A program made the position numbers and the translations under genes. This document shows, piece after piece, positions 35,484-38,411 of a stretch of 38,411 nt of DNA (its first letter is position 1; every line of letters begins with the position of its first letter). Below the pieces are notes generated by a model, which was not told the origin of the DNA, did no database searches, and worked only from the letters and a program-made list of their open reading frames with translations. The stretch lies in contig DFZN01000015.1 in the NCBI GenBank assembly GCA_002382735.1, positions 2,596 through 41,006 on the forward strand. Direction: 5' to 3'. Origin of the DNA: a bacterium UBP11_UBA4055. GTDB lineage: Bacteria; UBA4055.

Positions 35484-37453
35484 AGTATATTAGCATTAAT
35501 CTTGCATTTATTTTCGTTTTGGCAGTTTTCTCCAGATCACATTTTATTTCTGATGTGTCAATGTTCTATAATATAGATCTTATTAAAGGGGACTCCATTC
35601 TTTTCAGGCGGGGAGAAAGGTATTTTGCTCATATTAATCTGTTCAAAGGTACTCCGGAAAATGTCTATTTCGGGGCTTACGGAGATACTTCTCTCGCGAA
35701 ACCTGTTCTTGACGGGAGTATTTATCATTTTGATTTTGATGCGGGTGACTGGAAGAATCACGAAATAATTAACGGGCATAAGTTCTATAAAAAGGCTGTA
35801 AGGGGTCTAGAATCGGTGGAGAATGTGTATGCGGATTCAGACCGGTTGATAATGGCGAGAGAACCTGATATTGAAGAAGAGGTCATTAAAGGGCAGAAAA
35901 ATTCGTACGCAGGCTTTTTTCAGATAGACAGCGTTGATACGAAAGAACCGAATAAAATTTTTTATGATTTCGACAATAAAGCAGACTGGATAGGGGCTGA
36001 GATCGTTACGAAAACTCAGCAGTGGTCTTATGAAGTTAGAAGTGCAACATCGGTTCAAGGCCGTTTTGAAGCTGATGAAAGCACGGTGGATCCATTCAGA
36101 AAAAATAACGGATATTTCATACAGAGGCATAAAGAAGCTCTCGACAGTGAAGGTGAATGGTTTTATGAAAAAGATGAAAGGATCCTTTACTTTTCTCCAA
36201 CAGAAGATAAATGCAGGATATATGTTTCATCGGGCAGGAAAGATGATAATAGCGGATTTGATATCGCAGGAATTAATACTGTAAAAATTGAAGGTCTCGA
36301 ATTCAGGAATTTTAGATCAGGGATCAGAATAGAGAATTCAAAGAATATTTCTGTAAAAGATTGCAGATTCACGAACTGCACATACGGAATTTTAACTAAA
36401 AATAAATACAATGAAAACATAAAAATATCAGAATGTTCTTTCAAGAATCTGCACAGCTATGGCATTAGGCTGTTGGCAAATAACTCCGTTATAGAAAGAA
36501 ATCACATAGACAGCATCGGTTTAACTCTAAGTTCAGAAAGCGTTGGGTTTAACAATCTTAACGGCATTGAAATTTACGGGGAAAATAATATCATCTCAAA
36601 GAATACTGTCAAGAATACTGGTTATTGCGGAATAAGATTTTTAAACTGTGCGGAAAGTAAAGTACTCAATAATCATATTGAGAATACGATGCAGGTGATG
36701 TCTGACGGAGGAGGAATATATACCTATCACAGCTATGAAGGTAATAAGCTGATAAGAGGCAACACTGTGATCAATTCTTACGGGAGTGCTACCGGTACAC
36801 AGGGAAAAAGTAACGGATCGTCGGGGATCTATCTTGACGAGCTTTCCATTCATTTCAGAGTGGATAGCAATTTTGTCAAAGATTGCGGTATCGGTATTTA
36901 CATTCAGAACTCGACGCTTGATACTTTAACCGGCAACACAACTCTTAATAGCATGGAATGTGAACTTTCAATAAACAGCGCAGCAACAATTCTCAACGGT
37001 GGGAAACTTAACTATTTAAACGATCCTGGGTTTGATCCCGACACATTAAAATTTTTATCAGAAGATTATTTATATGTAGAAGATTCACATCTGATAATAT
37101 TTAGAAAGAATAAAAAACCTGTATTTGTTGAACCCGGTCGCCATTTTATAAAAAATAATATATTTCATCCTGACCCTCAAAAATATACTTTCTATTTTTC
37201 TACATGGCGGCATATCGATGATTCGATATTTGAGGAAATTTCAGGGAACAAAAACTTCTTCCGCGATAATGTTCCCGCAGAGAAAGTATCTGATGCAAGT
37301 GTTTTTATAGTAGGAGGGAATGTAAAAGATCATTCTGAGGGCGGGAAGATTTATGACAATATAAAGAATACATACGACAAGACAAAATACGATTTTCTCA
37401 GGAAAGTATTCATTTACATAGGAAGGGGAGCAAAGTCACTTAACGACATCTAG
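35480..37453 (+). CDS. Secreted right-handed parallel beta-helix protein
   Basis: This 657-residue protein has an N-terminal signal sequence (YISINLAFIFVLAVFSRSHF). After a 250-residue region with GAYGDTSLAKPVLDG and a long insertion, a right-handed beta-helix runs from about 260 to 500. Its coils are of the type IKGLEFRNFRSGIRIENSKN, ISVKDCRFTNCTYGI, NVIERNHIDS, NIISKNTVKNTGYCGI and ESKVLNNHIENT. The layout is that of pectate-lyase-like and NosD-like carbohydrate-binding or cleaving proteins. Catalytic residues are not recognisable. The ATG overlaps the stop of the surface-protein gene (ATGA), so translation is coupled and may depend on the repeat tract. The stop is about ten bases from the likely end of the IS element. 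Confidence 0.8.
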
Positions 37454-37462
37454 TATTTTTTT

Positions 37463-38411
37463 GTAGGTAATGCAAGTCTTTTTCTGTAAATTTGCTTAGC
37501 ATTTTTCATAATTTTTGTCAAAGCTCATATATTTATTTCCACTTTCCCATTCTTCGCTCGTTTCCATTAAGATAGCGCTTACTAGCCTTAAAAGCGATTC
37601 TTCGTTCGGAAACAGGCTGCATACTCTGGTTCTTCGTTTGATTTCTCTGTTTAGTCGTTCGATCATATTTGTTGAACGCATCTTTGACCTGAACTTTTTA
37701 TCAAGTTCAAAAACTGCGAAGCCGTCCGGGATATTTTCTTCCATCCATATAGATAGCCTTGAAGCTGTTGTTTCGTACTTCTTAACATATTTTTCCAAAA
37801 GCCGCTTGGCTTCGTCAAGATCCGGGGCAGTCAGGATCGAGCTGATATCTCCGGCTACCTCTTTTCTCATAGCGACCTTCGGTACATAAGCGAATGCGTT
37901 CCTTTGAAGATGAACATGGCACCTGTTCCACGAAGCAGAACCGAAGGTTGTTTGAAGTGCTTTCTTCAAGCCTTCATGATCATCGCTTACTACATACTCG
38001 ACACCGTGTAACCCTCGTTCTTTTAAAGATATAAGGAAGTTTCTCCAATGTACTTCAGCTTCACTTATGCTTACGCTTACTCCAAGCACGCTCCTATAGC
38101 CGTCTTCACTTACTCCGACCGCAACAAGAACGGCTGTGCTTAGCACTCTTCCGTCTCTTCTCGTCTTTTCATACCTCGCATCAAGCTGAAGATATTTGAA
38201 CTTGCCGAGTGGACGGTTCCGCCATTTCTCAAGTTCCTCATCAAGCATTTTTGCAGCTCTGCTTACATCGTTACTGCTTATATCCAGCCCGCACATCTCT
38301 TTAAATACCTTCTCTACCTTCCGGGTAGAGACTCCGTTGATGTACATCTCTGCTAATACAACTCTAAGAGCTTTCTCACTTCGCAAACCCTTTTCTAAAG
38401 ATGACGGATAA
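37463..38411 (-). mobile_element. IS256-family insertion sequence, one end, cut by window edge
   Basis: The element contains the transposase at 37496-38411. Its inner end is probably near 37463-37466, where GGTAATGCAAGTC begins; an outward sequence of this kind (TTTACAGAAAA followed by a TTGCATTACC-like end) is common at IS256-family termini. The other end is outside the window, so terminal repeats and target duplication cannot be checked and the boundary is approximate. Confidence 0.55.
37496..38411 (-). CDS. IS256-family (mutator type) transposase, N-terminus cut by window edge
   Basis: About 305 residues are visible out of roughly 400. The frame is open through the right edge, beginning YPSSLEKGLRSEKALRVVLA, which aligns with the usual YPxSLExGxRSEKALxxALAEMY of the family. 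The DDE residues are visible: Asp in LQLDARYEKTR, Asp in VVSDDHEGLKKAL, and Glu in MIERLNREIKRRTRV. The CxxH-like segment NRCHVHLQRNAFAYVPK is also present. The TTG at 38386 is internal and not a start. No stop or frameshift is seen, so the copy could be active. Confidence 0.93.
   Translation of the reverse strand, partial: YPSSLEKGLRSEKALRVVLAEMYINGVSTRKVEKVFKEMCGLDISSNDVSRAAKMLDEELEKWRNRPLGKFKYLQLDARYEKTRRDGRVLSTAVLVAVGVSEDGYRSVLGVSVSISEAEVHWRNFLISLKERGLHGVEYVVSDDHEGLKKALQTTFGSASWNRCHVHLQRNAFAYVPKVAMRKEVAGDISSILTAPDLDEAKRLLEKYVKKYETTASRLSIWMEENIPDGFAVFELDKKFRSKMRSTNMIERLNREIKRRTRVCSLFPNEESLLRLVSAILMETSEEWESGNKYMSFDKNYEKC

Noticed and set aside
38384..38386. TTG 38386 as the start of the transposase
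   Set aside because: The frame stays open to the edge and the upstream residues (YPSSLEKGL) match the family, so the start is outside the window.

Overview
The window is a polysaccharide (capsule, exopolysaccharide or O-antigen type) biosynthesis locus of an AT-rich Gram-negative bacterium. The Gram-negative assignment rests on the outer-membrane export (SLBB) protein, Wzx, Wzy, Wzz and a RodZ-like protein. No taxonomic marker is present. Frequent TTG starts, secreted fibronectin-III, BNR-propeller and SUMF1-fold proteins, and textbook TTGACA-17-TATATT promoters suggest an uncultivated FCB-like lineage without Bacteroidota-style promoters; this is inference only. No rRNA, tRNA or CRISPR array was seen.

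Layout. Positions 1-1629 (minus) hold ispG (cut by the left edge) and a rodZ-like gene, read from a strong promoter that is back to back with the promoter of the main cluster. Positions 1837-21151 (plus) are a nearly gapless run: SLBB export protein, UDP-glucuronate 4-epimerase, UDP-sugar 6-dehydrogenase, Wzz, Wzy, RmlB, RmlA, Wzx, glycosyltransferase, CapA-like phosphatase, ATP-grasp enzyme, two more glycosyltransferases, an alpha-helical-barrel protein, an AAC(3)-fold N-acetyltransferase and a DUF354 protein. Together these make nucleotide sugars, assemble, decorate, flip, polymerise and export a Wzx/Wzy-type glycan. A priming transferase, RmlC and RmlD, and a Wzc-type kinase are absent here and must be elsewhere if used.

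Positions 21155-30603 (minus) carry decoration functions: an MBOAT/SGNH O-acylation pair, two secreted proteins on their own promoter, a decayed SGNH remnant, and a compact acyl module (two KAS III enzymes, an SDR, an ACP and a hexapeptide-repeat transferase). The acyl module looks able to build a dedicated short acyl group. Divergent from it (30813-32752, plus) are a GNAT-type transferase and a NodB deacetylase, which could use or prepare the acyl acceptor.

The right part (32750-37453, plus) is the most striking. A gene for a surface protein with two SUMF1/C-type-lectin-fold domains has a CTAT tetranucleotide tract (8 copies) inside its signal-peptide codons. As sequenced, the ATG with a good ribosome binding site is out of frame with the body; one extra repeat unit would fuse them into a protein with a complete signal peptide whose hydrophobic core is the translated repeat. 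This has the hallmarks of an ON/OFF contingency gene, and a secreted beta-helix gene is translationally coupled to it. An IS256-family element (37463 to the right edge) closes the window.
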